NCBI GenBank assembly: GCA_000310025.1
Contig: FN649751.1
Coordinates: 3,719,344 to 3,783,343, forward strand
From: Ectocarpus siliculosus
Lineage: Eukaryota; Sar; Phaeophyceae; Ectocarpales; Ectocarpaceae
DNA: 64,000 bases
Direction: 5' to 3'
The notes beneath the pieces were generated by a model. It worked only from the letters and a program-made list of their open reading frames with translations. It was not told the origin of the DNA and made no database searches. Made by a program: the position numbers and the translations under genes. This document shows, in pieces, positions 10,168 to 22,500 of the stretch; positions within the stretch are counted from its first letter, which is position 1, and every line of letters begins with the position of its first letter.

Positions 10168-13146
10168 GTGGTGAACTAGGGCGACAACATCATCCACACC
10201 CCGCGCGGCAGCAGCAGCAGCAGCAGCAATGGCAACCTTGGTCGGGGTCGAACGCCGAAGAAACAAACGCGACGCTCTGCCGAAGTGCCAGCGGCAGCAA
10301 TACGAGTTCTGAGGCGGTCTTTGAACAGCAGCGGCAGTCACCATTTTCCCCCGATCCGGAATTCCCGCTGCCATGGCAGGGAAACATAGACCTCCCGGAG
10401 GGCGACGAAGAGACCATAAACGCCGCGCAGGTTGGACATTAGAATATTTTTCTCGCCAATGATCTCAATCGTTGTACAGTGGGATATCGATCTTAGAGTG
10501 TAGACGTCACTCGTCCGGTCTCACCCCGTATAATTTACTTCGAAGTTGTCACTAGAGATCCAGGGGGTGTCATATTTCGGGCGACCGCGGTAGAGTACCT
10601 GCGAGCCCGAGAGGCCGGCACCGTAGAACGGATGGCTGCTCTGTCTATGTGACGTTGTGTTGCTACGCGCCTATCGCTCGTCTTTGAACGTTGCCTCCAC
10701 CATGCGTATATTTTTTCGCCTTCAGAATTGTTTTTCTCCTCGCGCCCAACTGTAAGCGCTTTGGTGAAGTGAGTAGCCTAACCATCCTGGAAAACATTGC
10801 AGTCCTCCCATGATGCATCCAAACGTGTCTGCCTAGTTTTTTCCATCTATCTTGTACGGAAAGTCGCGAAAGAAATGAAGAAAACTTGGTCACCTCTCAT
10901 CCACCAGACTTGCTATCGCAGACCTATTCTCGGTCGAAGACAGCAAGCAGTTTTGCCGCCCGATTGCGCCAATACTCCCATCCTCTCATCGTGCATGGAT
11001 CGTTCTTTCCTGTGGTCGCCGACTTTTGTTTCGAGATTTTGGGTGATACGTCGTGTGACGGTCAACGCTATTGTAGGCCGTATACCTTCCTCGTTGCTCC
11101 GTTCACCCTGGGGTTGATAGCTCTCGTGTCCACCCAATTTTTTTATCATGAGCTCATACTTTGGGCCGTGCGCCCACCTTCCTCCTCCTTTTCCGTTTCG
11201 CCAGACATGGATCGAGCAGATCCTTCACGAAAACTTCGAGGACATGAGCGACGACGACGTTTTCTTGTCAAACGGGGGTCTTACCGATGGTCGCGTGCTC
11301 TGTCGAGTCGCAAATTCCATAGCCCCCGGCAGCGTGAAGAGGATCCACGAGGACAGGTCTAACAACGTGAGTAGCGAGAGAGAGAAAGCGCAAGCTTTGC
11401 CAGTGTCGGAGAAGTATCAATCTTCCGCCATCCGAACAGCCAGGAAAATGTGGATGATAGAGAGACGAGAAGAACATATAATAGTTGCGTATTTCGTTGA
11501 GGGCATGGTCCACTGCACACTATCGTTTCCCGCGGCTGCCTCCGACCGCACCGTAGGCATGTCCAAGGGTAGCGAACCTGGGCCATTGGCATGAGTAGGG
11601 TGGGACACCCAAGTTCACGTGCTTTTCTTGCCCTCTTCCTAATCCCCCCCCTCCCCACTCACCCGGACGAACCGTTGTTCCGTTGTCCAGGATAGCAACA
11701 TGTGCAGCTTCCTGATCGCGTGTCGGACGTTTGGCGTGCCCGCCGGAGCTCTGTTTGACGTGAACGACCCGTGAGTGCCCCTACATGATAGACAAACCTG
11801 CGAAAAAAAATCTACAACGTGCCCCATAAGCACTATATTGGTTAGAAGCACTTAATTGGTTAGAATCACTCAATTGGATAGCACAGCCATGCGCTTCTGA
11901 ATGCCCGCACTCACAGGCGACAGAGAAGATACCATCGACTCTCATGACATTGTGTAGCACCGCCAGTACTTTCATCTATCCTCGCTTCCAACCCATTCCC
12001 GCTCGCAACTCCCCGCCCGCCCTCCCCACCTCCAGGGACCCCCGGCGCGTGGGGCTATGCCTGCACGTGCTCAGCCGTGTAGTCCGAGACACCGTTCCAC
12101 AGTTCAGGGGGCCATACCTACTGGTTAGGCCCAGCAGCAGCCGCTCTTGGTCGCAAACGGCAGCCGCTGATCGCGACAGTAGCAGCGGGAATACGAGCAC
12201 CCACCGCAACAACCTGCCGTCCTCCGAGGGGGTCGGGTCTGCTGGGCCGGAGGCCTCGCGGCAGTGGCCAGTCGCTGTTTCCGATGAGGATCGCCTCTAC
12301 CAACACGATCCCTACCAGCAGCACCAGCGTAGGCCTCGACCGCCGACCCCACCCCCGGAGGAGCGCCCCCGGCCCTTGAGCTTCCCTTCGCGGTTCTCGC
12401 CCGCTGCCTCGGCGGGGGGCACCGAGTGGAGCAGCCAATTCCCTTCGTCTGCCTCGCTGAACGGGGTGGGGGATGTAGCGGGAACGCCGGCGGGTGCTAG
12501 AAACCATGGTGGTATTCGTGGTGTTGGAGGCATTGGGGATATCGGTGGCAGAGGAGGCGGAGAAGGAGGAGGAGCAGGAGGAGAGGCGGCCGCCGCTTCT
12601 ATGTGGCATACCACCACAGGAACAGAAGCGGCACCGCTGGGCAAGGTGCGTGCAACATAACTAGGCAAGGTACAAGGAGAGGCCTTGCCTGGCCCGTTCA
12701 TCCGCTCTTCCTGTTGGCGGCGGTATGCTTGTTTGTACCACACTCCCTTGGTGGTGTAGCCTTGCGCGAGAAGCTTACTCGTGTATGTGTCGTGTGTGAG
12801 GTGGGTCGGTTTCGGGGGCGGACACTCGTTTCAATACGAAGTCAACCCTAACTGAGGAGGGCCGGGCCGCCTGTCCTTCAGACAGCCCTCTTGACAATAC
12901 CTTATCCTCACGAGTCTCTCATCCACCATGAAAAGGGCTACGCTCGTAGCGCTTTGCTTTCGTTCCAAATCCTCTCTCCTTCATGATATTGTTGATGTTA
13001 CTTGGGAGCAGGACGGGCCTTTCGAACATGTGTCCCCGTCACCGGAGAGCCTGTCGATATGGCTGTCGAATCTCAACCTCGGAACCTTTGAGAGGGCCCT
13101 CGTCAATATCGGTGTGGAATCGATCGGAGATTTACGGTGAGCCAGG

Positions 13147-13204
<58 letters not shown>

Positions 13205-14597
13205 CTCCAGGCCTCTCGCCACTGTGATCGTTGGACCCCCGACAAGAAACTCGATGTTTTTATCCCCGGCGGTGGATGAACGCGCATCACATGCAACCGA
13301 GACCTGCAGCGGCTCGAAGGTCATACACACAGAGTGATCACACGACAATGTCCCCGCCTTCTCTTTCGCCTTGGGTGTGCCGCTGGTACACCATCTCGGT
13401 ACTTTTCAGCTCCGAACCTTCCCCAACTGGGTTGACATATTCCTCCTTGGCTCTCCCGTTTTTCGTTTGGGACCGCCTGCTCGACGTTGGATGGGCTCGC
13501 ATGCGTTGGTCATTTTTCTCCCTCCACCCCCCCCCCCCATGGACCAACCCCCCCGGGGGTTACCATCGGGATTGGGTTTTCGGGAGTGAGTACTAGGATT
13601 TGAAACAAACCCCCCCCAACACTGGCATTCATGAGGTCAATCATTTCGCCTGGCGAGGACAGGCAGGTTCAGGAAGCACGATAATCACCGCAGATCTGGA
13701 CACTACATTGNNNNNNNNNNNNNNNNNNNNNNNNNNNNNNNNNNNNNNNNNNNNNNNNNNNNNNNNNNNNNNNNNNNNNNNNNNNNNNNNNNNNNNNNNN
13801 NNNNNNNNNNTGGGAGGGGTTCCCATGCTTTGTTCATTTTTCTCCCTCCCCCCCCCCCCCCCATGGACCACCCCCCCCGGTGTTTGCCATCGGGGTTGGG
13901 TTTTCGTCGCTTGGCAACGACGTTGTAAAACAAGCCCCCCCCTCGGTGTTTGCCATCGGGATTGGGTTTTGGTTGGTTGGCAACGACGTTGTAAAACAAG
14001 CAAATTCACTTTGTGAGCTCAGCAACCATGTTACCGTTTGTTTTTTCCTTTTTTTTTTGGCGGTAACCATAATGGTGGTCGAGTAGATCATGTTGTGCGG
14101 GGTGGAGAACCCTCACTCCGCGCAAAGGGAGATGATCGCACCACGTTGTGTAAAATGGTCAAGCATCCTCGAGGCAGTTACACAGTGCTATAACTGTCTC
14201 TGGAAGTGAAAGCACCAGAAAATAAAATAAGCCATACGCAGCTGTCATCCGTACGCAAGGAAGTAAGCACAAGATGCCGAACACCCTTAGCAGGATGCAG
14301 CGCACCCTTCATGCGACTCGCCGAATACCTCACGGCGCTTCGCGCTTGGTGATGTGAGAGCCTGGTCCGGTGAGAACCCGACGTGCTCCGTCCCGGTTTT
14401 GTAGGGATGGGAGGTCAATGGTCTAACGATTACGGCATGCACGACTATGAGTACCCCCCCCCCCCCCCCACCTGTGCGGATATGCCTGCCCGGTGATGAC
14501 CGCAATGGACCTTAAAAGGTACGTCCAAGAGCAAGACCTCAGTGAAATTGGCATGCACGGACCGCAGATCCGGAAGCTTTTGCAGAACCGCCCGTGA
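10168..14597 (+). CDS. Calponin-homology (CH) domain plus SAM domain protein; 5' end incomplete
   Basis: Exons 10168-10430, 11205-11366, 11691-11770, 12036-12645, 13012-13136 and 14519-14597 join in phase and stop at TGA 14595-14597. The first exon is Gln/Ser-rich and ends in an acidic stretch (LPWQGNIDLPEGDEETINAA) leading into the CH domain: 'QTWIEQILHENFE', 'LTDGRVLCRVANSIAPGSV', 'CSFLIACRTFGVPAGALFDV', 'RRVGLCLHVLSRVV'. Exon 4 then codes a ~200-residue disordered linker rich in Pro, Ser and Gly. The last two exons make a SAM domain ('SIWLSNLNLGTFERAL', 'GVESIGDLRYVQEQDLSEIG', 'IRKLLQNRP'). A single CH domain usually signals or binds partners rather than actin alone; SAM domains self-associate. 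A cytoskeletal scaffold is an inference. The SAM domain ends the protein. The last intron holds a GA microsatellite, a tandem repeat and an assembly gap. Confidence 0.85.
13147..13202. repeat. (GA)n microsatellite
   Basis: More than 25 uninterrupted GA units begin about 10 bases after the GT donor (13137) of the last CH-SAM intron. Its closeness to the donor is odd but it stays inside the intron. Length is likely to vary between individuals and may be misassembled. Confidence 0.95.
13596..13710 (+). repeat. Dispersed repeat, copy A (cut by the gap)
   Basis: About 115 bases from GGATTTGAAAC to CACTACATTG are alike, at roughly 80% by eye, to the reverse complement of 16775-16889. Shared blocks include GACAGGCAGGTTC versus GGCAGGCAGGTTC, and GATCTGGACACTACATTG. 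Copy A stops at the N run, so its true right end is unknown. The two copies lie in introns of two different genes in opposite orientation. This points to a mobile or amplified non-coding repeat. Confidence 0.75.
13711..13810. other. Assembly gap (100 N)
   Basis: Exactly 100 N, a common placeholder for a gap of unknown length. It lies inside the last intron of the CH-SAM gene and interrupts both the tandem repeat and one copy of a 115-bp dispersed repeat. No exon is needed within the gap, because the phases of the flanking exons already agree. Confidence 0.98.
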
Positions 14598-16579
14598 CGT
14601 TCGAGCATAGAAGGGCGCAAAGGGGAAAGGAGAGAATAAACGACGCAGCGAGAGAAGAGGAAAGAGACTGCGCAAAGGGAAACTACGATCAATTGGAGCT
14701 CTCGCGGCCCAAAGAACCCGTTTCAAGGGGGTGGTATTCAAGAACAAACGAAATTTCAAGCACGCGGGCGGTATGGTGTTCGACGTCGTGCAGTCAAATG
14801 CAAAATGTAATGGGTCGTGAAATGCGGGGAGGGGGTCAGGGGAGACTGCCACGACAAAGACAGTTCTCACTTGAGCAGCATGAGTGAGCCCATGTCGATT
14901 CTTCGGACCGTTCGAGGTAACGATGCTAGGCATTCGGGCTTCCTCCGCGAGGCACAAAGAAAAGTGTTTTCACGAGAATAGCACGAAACGGGCGGGAAAA
15001 CCTGTGAGTGAGCTGCCTGCCACTGTCCGCTTTGGGAATTCCGCATTGGGTTGCCGATTTCGCGAGTGTGTTTAGCGAGTGTGTTCAGGAGGAACTAGCC
15101 ACGACAAACGATGGCAGCTTTCACGATAGATGGGGTTGGGTTGGGTTGATGCACAATACATGCTTGCCGCAGCCGCTCGGCTGTGGATCAGGCATCGCTC
15201 TGGAGTAGAGGGAAGTGGGAGGGGGGGAGGGTTCTCGATTTTATTCACTCCCACCGACGGTAGAGCAGATTACATCGGTCTCCATCTCTCGCGAACATGT
15301 CGGAGGGTGGGCCATCTGCATGTTCTGGGAGGCGGTTGCCGCCCGCACGTCCTTGAGTACTGTATTTCTTTCTGCCGCACTTGGTTTGTACAAATTGGTA
15401 TATCAATGCGTGTGCTGCTTTAGTTGCGCGTCGAGACGTACGTCACCAGCGCGTATCTATATCGAGTGAATAGTAGGTGGCGGCTGCTTTATTAGGGAAA
15501 ATACCTTGCGACCGGCAGGCAAGAGTCTGTCTCGGGGTCATCACACGAATTTTTGCATGACGGTTCTTATGATTCTCTTTGCCATGCACTCTTGCCAGCT
15601 GAAGTGGACTAAACACACCAAAGCCTGCCCGAACGATACAATACTTCGTCGACACGAGCTGCTGCCGCAGCAGTAGCAGGCAACCTCTACATAAGTGCTT
15701 TTCTCAAGCTCACGTAGAAACCCGCCGCCTTCACAAGAACCGCTGTCGACGGCAGCGAGAAATCGAGAGGCGTAGATGTGCTCCGACTATTGAAGCTCCG
15801 CTTGCAGTCACTGGGATTTGCTATGCACCGGACAGAAGCGGACACGGGACAAATCATTTTATATATCGGCTGGATTACACTGGCTTCTATCCGAAAAGCA
15901 GCGATTTTGCAACAAGCATAAGGTGACCACCGCCCACCCAGAATCCGCGTCACAGGTTGCCCAAATAGGTTTCTTCGCGAAACCTCTTGTGTTTCTTCGT
16001 ATTGCTGTTTCTGACGAAGAACTCCTGAGATGTTGGTTGCCGGCATACCAAAAGAAACAAGCACAAATAGTCTGGAAAGTGATCTTCGCCACTTTAGAAG
16101 GGCTGCACGACAGTATTTCGACTTGCTCGCTTTAGATGCGAGTTACACTTATAGACCAACCTTTGATCTTCTCGTACATCGTTTGGCTACAGAAGTCTCG
16201 TCAAAGCGTCTTTTTTCTGCGAAGCCAGACCGCGCGCGGGCGCGCGTACATTCGTTTACACTCCCTACCACACACACAGACCCACACACGACCTTACGAG
16301 AGGAGGGCAGCCGAAGCCAATGCCAATCAACTTGAGCACTTCTCGTTTCTTTCGTTTGCACGACAAGGATAGTGTCAAAACGAAACGATACGACTCTTAA
16401 TCGTTTGGCGAACAAATAGGGCGGGGAGGGGTGGAGTCGAGCTCTAGACACACGGGAGGGGGGGGCATGGAGGACTACATTACTACTTCCTCGCGCCATT
16501 GGCCAACATATTCACGGCAAAACAATGTTTGGTTGATCGGAAAGTGTTCGCTCTGCGGACGACCAAAGGAGTGAAGAGT
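14598..16579. other. Convergent intergenic DNA, no gene seen
   Basis: Two kilobases between the SAM-domain stop and the stop of the ODAD1-like gene. I checked the open frames on both strands: none has a recognised motif or a matching set of splice sites. A poly-G/C tract lies just upstream at 14455-14470. Expected to hold the 3' untranslated regions. Confidence 0.45.
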
Positions 16580-19500
16580 CTAGTCTAGCGGGTTAGCTCC
16601 TCGGCTGATTCCACGCCCTCCACCACCTCCTCCACCTCCGCCACTTCCGCCACCTCCACCCCGCTGAGGTACTCTTCGCAAGATCTCGGCCTTTCGTCTC
16701 ATCGCGGCAACCTGTAAGGGTTGTGCGTTTGTCGCGCGTGGGCGCATTCGAAGTCGTCGAAAACACAGCAACAACAATGTAGTGTCCAGATCGGCGGTGA
16801 TTTTCGAGCGTCCAGAACCTGCCTGCCCTTGCCAGGCGTGCTGATTGAAATCATGAATGCGAGTGTTACGGACGTGTTGTTCCAAATCCAAGAAATCGCT
16901 CCAGTCTCCTCTCTCCGTCCTTGTCTCCCTCTTTTCCTTCCTCGCCCCGCTAGCACACGTACTCCGTAGACCTAGAGGAATCCCCGGCACAAAACAAACC
17001 AAGACACGGACTATTTCCCGCTCTCCCTGTCCTACCTCACCAATACCCCCGCTCCTCTCCCTTTTCTGACCTTCTTCTCCATCCTGCTCTCCATTTCTTT
17101 TCTCGTTTCTGACAGCAACACCGGCCGGTCTCCGTTGCTGTACGTGTTGGCCTCCTCCCCCTCCGACTCATCGTCATCGGATACGTCCGGGAAGTCCGAG
17201 CCCTCCGGGAGCTCCCACGACGGCGGCTGAGGGGGTCCGCGGATGGGGTTCGCCTCTGGGTCTGTGGCGGCGAGCTTCTTCGTGTAGTTCGAAATCACCT
17301 TAAGTTTTAGATTTTGTGTGTGGGGCGGGGGGGTGAGAGCGGATGAGAGGGTGTTTCTCGAGGTGCTGATTTAACATGATATGATACTCGATCAAACGCG
17401 TGCATCGAAAGGGTGTTTGTACTGGCGCAAGAATAGAAAGGACAAACACGCGCACATTGGCCAGCTGGTTAGCACGGTCCTGGTAAGAAGAAGTAAAACG
17501 TACCAACACACACAAGATTTCGCCCTTGTGACGGGGGTGGGGACGTGCAACGCATATTGTATCGAGCGTTTGAGTTTTTTGGAGATTCGCCACTCGTGTA
17601 GTTCAGTGAAGCCGAGGGAACAGCTCTTACCCCTTAGACGGGAGCCGTATGTTTGTGGGTGTTCTCTCATCTTGGTTACCCCTATTTTGTCCACTCTTTC
17701 CCAACGTTTAAGGTCCAACGTGTCTCTCGAGGAAGATATATTTCTCCATCCAAACGAATCTTCAACTTCGAGCTTGCGGCGATCGACTTCGCCCAGCTCC
17801 TGCCCCGCTTCTTCTACCTGCTAACTGCCTCCGGCTGCGCTCATTGATTAAATCACTCGTCGACTAACCTGCATAGAACGCTGCTCGATGAGGCTCATGT
17901 AGTCAACAATGTTGGACACCGTGATGCCCTGTCCGGTCAGGGTACTCGCCAGGGCCTGCAGGCCGGCCGCGCGCTCCCCCGTGGCGTCCTTGGCCTTCGT
18001 CTGCAGGTACTGGTCGCACTGGATCTTGAAGCAGATTGACTGAGCCTGGTTGTATCCATTAGGAAAGGGAAGAGACGAAAGAGGGAGGGGAAGGAGACAT
18101 CGGGAGACACAAATATCACGATGCTGAGTGCTGAACGTTCGTCATTTGAGTTTGTTGGTTGAGAAGAAAGGGATTGCAATACATGTGGAAACACGTCGTT
18201 GTGCATGTGCTTCGGGAAGGGGTAGAAACGCTGATCTGTGATGAATGTTCACTGGCGACTTGATCGGATAACGCAAGAGCCAAACGCAACAAGAAAATAA
18301 TCGAATGAACGGGAATGTTGTCCGTTTATTGTATTGATTTTCAGCCGTAAGGGCGCAGAGAAGTCACCACGTTCACATGTTTGTGATCATTGCTTACAAC
18401 ACAAGTCGTCGGCGTCCCACGTTTTCTCCTGTGCCGCACGTTGGGATACGACCATGTCACTGATATGCTCGAGGCGGTCAATAAGAACAACGCACACAAT
18501 ACGTGTGGTTGCGCCTAATACACATTCGAGATCGCTTCTAAAAATCATCATCAGCCTCTCGATGCCACTCAAGCTACATTTTGTCTACTAGCCAACCCGC
18601 AAGGATATGTATCACGGCGAAAACACAAGAACATAGCCCTACCAAAGACCTCGTAGAAGAAGAACGATGCTGCATAGGCCACGACCCTCCCCCATGATAC
18701 AAGTGATCACGAGCATACGTCTATAGCAATACACTCGGACCATGGGATGCGGCCTGGAGTCTCTCTCTTCAGTTCACGTACCTTTTTGGCAAGTCCGTCG
18801 GCCACGGATTGGCTCCCCTCGACCTTCTCCGCCCAAGCCTCGTTTGCCGCTCGCTGAGCCTCCGCCCTCTCGTGCAGGTCTCGAATAATCGCCACGCGCT
18901 GCCGCTCTTCCACCCCTTGCTCCTCCTCGTACTTGGCGATCTCCGCCTTCAAGTACGGACGGTTGCGCGGGTAATTGCATCGTGATCGAGCGATCGAGCG
19001 ACACATTGACAAGCAGACGATGTTCTTGCGTGATCGTCGTGAGTGATCATGACTGAGGCGTTGTTTTCAACAGTGATGTTGGTGAACGTGATTGGTGAAG
19101 GCGAGCAACACGTAGATTGCGAGGAGATGAAACATACCATCGTGTCAGGTATCGCCCTTCCTCGAAGGCGCAAACGGTTGGTAACATAGATGGTATCCAC
19201 ACCCTAGCCCTCAAACAAGGCATTTATGAAAAAATTCAACCGGTACGATCGGACGGCGAACGGCGAGCTTCCTGTTGCTCGTATTTACGATTTACGCTTG
19301 GAAAATCACATCTTACGGAAGAGGCCGCTGTGAAGCTAACGTCAACCACGGACCAAATATGTACCAAGATATAAGTTCACTAACAGTGTTGTATACCCCC
19401 AGGGCGTCTGCTTGCATCGGGTGGCTGTCTTTTGAGGTGCGAGTCCCTCGACGTCACCAGGTCACGCCGCCGCATGTGACGCAAGCTCTTGGTTGGTTGC

Positions 19501-22500
19501 CGAACCCAAACCTCCTTTCAACACACCTCCAACTCTTCGGTCTTCTCTAGGTGCTGGTCCGTCTCCTGGTTGACGGTCTGGATGTAGTTGAACAGCGAGA
19601 AATGCTCGTCCTCCTGCTTGATAAACACCGCCACCAGCCGGTCCAGGTCGTCGATGTTGGACACCGTCTTGAGCTCTTCGAACGCCTCTTCGTACCACTG
19701 TGTGTTTACAATGGTACGGTGATGCGGTACTCTCACAGGTCAGGTTTGTGGTCTGGTTGTCTGTGTTTTCGCGTTAGGTTTCGATGTTGACTTGTGAAAG
19801 TGGTACACTTTGTGCTTTTTTCGTTTCGTTTTCTGCTTGGTTGTTTTTTGCGGTTGTGCTTACCATACGAACCAACACCGTTTCTGCACTTTGAGCAGTC
19901 GGGCGCTTGTCGCCAATCCGACTTCCGTATGCCGCAATCAGCATGAACATCGTTAGTAGCCGATCTGCGTGGATCGAACGCACGTGACCAACTGAATGAA
20001 CCGAACTTATTCTCTTTGCTGGATCTAGCAACGGAGATCCTTGAAAGGGGTGTGTGGGCAACCAGGAACCACTGCCGCTCGTTCACGGCAGAACAGTCAA
20101 GGTGTTGAAATGGAGCCACTCTGTGCATGGATGAGAAAAACAACAAGTTCTCACGCGCGGAAGCAGCATTAACGGAAACCCTATGTGAAACGAACGCTGT
20201 ATTACACCGGCATAGTGGCGCCCACCTTAATCTTATCCTCGATGGCTCTATCATTGGCTTGTTCTTTCTCAAGAGCTTCCTCCATGTCCTCCACCCTGGA
20301 CCGCAGCACTTCCTCCTCGGCAATGGTGAGGTTTCCGGCCTTCTCCACAATCGACAGAGTGTTGTTCATGTCTTTGCCCTCCCTCGCCGCCCTTTCCACG
20401 CTCTCCTCAAACCGCTCGTTCTGATGGGGCGAGATGAAAAGGGGTACGATGAGACAGAATTTGCGTCGGTACATATTGTCTGGATTGTGGGAGGGAATTG
20501 GGGGTCTTTTTTTCCCACAGCCATTTGACGATTGGCCATCTTGTGGCGTGAGTATCGTGCTACCGATTGCCAGCATGCTGTGGTGTAGAACAAAGGAAGA
20601 CACGATGTACCTCGCGGCAAACTGAGCGGAGGAGGATGGGGATTGTTCGTTGTTGACATGATAGAGGCTGTCTGAGACTTGACGGTCCTATGGATAGCAA
20701 CGGCAAGCACCGCACAGAAATACGCGATGGTGATGCTCCGGAAACCTGCATCTGCTACATTTTGGTACACACACACCAATACCTGTAGCTCCACGAATTC
20801 GGACAGCTCGTCCATTCTCGTGTCGAATCGCTTCTTCGCCTCTCGATTCTGGGCTAAGATGTCCTGGTGGGTTTTTCCAATTGATCGATAAGTCGAAAAG
20901 GTTTGAGGGAACAAGGGGAGCAATACGTTGAGCCTGCGCAAGGCGTAGAGGATATCAAATCGGGGAGAAACTGATGAAGCTGAACCAAGGTGAACAGCTA
21001 TGGTAGGATTGGCACGCACATCACAAAGGAGGCGGCGAGCTGCGGAGTATTGTGGCTGGATATTACAGGGAGTGCTTCCTGCGGTGGGTTAGACAATTAG
21101 CAACAACTCGCTCTCTCTGTACCACTGCCTTAGTTGACCAAAACAATCTTGCGACGGACAAACATGACGTGTTTTCGGGATCATGCGAAATGGCTCGACG
21201 CGCTCCTCCTTCAACACTTCCGCGAGGCGCTCCTGCCACCAGGAAACGTCACGTTCTACTGACTTTAGGCGCAATCGTATACATCCGAACGTGCGGGGGT
21301 GCGCACGCTCTGTTCTATCGTACAAATGAGATGCCGGCGGCTTCAAACTCTGATCTAGTCCACGGAGGGGACGGAGAAGAGGCGAACGAAACACTCACGA
21401 AGAAAAGACGACTAGTCAGAACCCGAAGCTTGCTTCTCGGCTACGCGCCTCGGTCCTCCATCACCTCTTTGGTCTTGATGAGCTCCTCCCGATGGTCATT
21501 GATAGCGGACGCTTGCGCCATGAGGCTCGAGATCTCCCCCCGTATTTGATGGATGCTGGCCTCGAACTGGGCGTGGACCTCGTTGGCGGTGGTGCGCTCC
21601 TTGCGGAGGTGGTTGATTTCCTCCTTCAAACGGGCGTTCCCGTTCATGATTTCGCTATGCCGCATCAGCAGCTGCAATTGCCAATTCCGTGACGTTCGTG
21701 TTGTTTTGTCGTTTGAGGGTTGAAGGAGGGGGTCACCGGGGAGTGAGAAGTGTGTTCAGTGAGGAGAGTAAGGAGCAGGATTCTCAAGCCATGTTTGTGA
21801 AGTGACTGGACGACGAATTAAGGAGAAGAATGGGATGAAAGTCGCGTGCGACCCAGGGCTTTCACCACCGTAGAACTTGACATTTAACACAAACCGCCCC
21901 TCTCTGTTGGCTTGCAGCTGGCACTACAGAACTTCACTCGCCTTGTTGAGCCGTGCCTCGAGGTTTGACACAAGCTTTTTCTGGTTTTGATCCGCCTGCT
22001 TCGTTGGGTCGAGTCCGTCGGCTCGCTGGTGTGCTGGGTTTGGGGTCGTCCTGCCACAACAAGTGTGATTTGTTACAATCAGCTCTTTCGTTTTTTTAAC
22101 TAAGAGATATTTGTTGTTGGCGTGCTCACCATTGTTGGCGTGCTCACTGAAGAACTATTTTACACGGTGAGAAAGAACAACATAATTGTGTATTTTCAGA
22201 GCTATCTAGTTCCCGTGCATGTCATTGCTGATGGCGTTCGTACACTCTTTATTAGTTCTTGGCCTCGACAGTGGTTGTCGTCAGGCCCATTCTTGTCCCT
22301 CATATTTGTGCTAAATTTGTATTGAGTTTGGCGCGTTCGAAACTACGAAACTACAGTGTGTTTCAACGCCATGTATTCGGCAAGCTTGAGGTGCAGCACA
22401 CCTTTGATATTCGCATACTGTACGGAGCGGCAATACTTGCCGAAAGGGTTTGCAGCAATAAAGGGAGGAAGTAGCCCGCGCTACGGTTGCTCTCGGATCA

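Larger units (their letters stand above)
13505..14002 (+). repeat. Tandem repeat with C-rich tracts, interrupted by an assembly gap
   Basis: Copies of one unit occur at about 13505-13590, 13823-13943 and 13944-14002. Each has some or all of: TCATTTTTCTCCCTCC followed by a long C run, CCATGGACCA, another C run, a core reading CCATCGGG(A/G)TTGGGTTTT, and GGCAACGACGTTGTAAAAC. The 100-N gap lies between the first and second copies. The unit has no coding potential that I believe. Confidence 0.8.

Noticed and set aside
16712-17002. Minus-strand open frame across the last ODAD1-like intron, with peptide similarity to the frame at 13600-13710
   Set aside because: The similarity comes from the shared 115-bp DNA repeat. 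The intron borders are supported by phase, and only the 16580-16711 part is kept as an exon.
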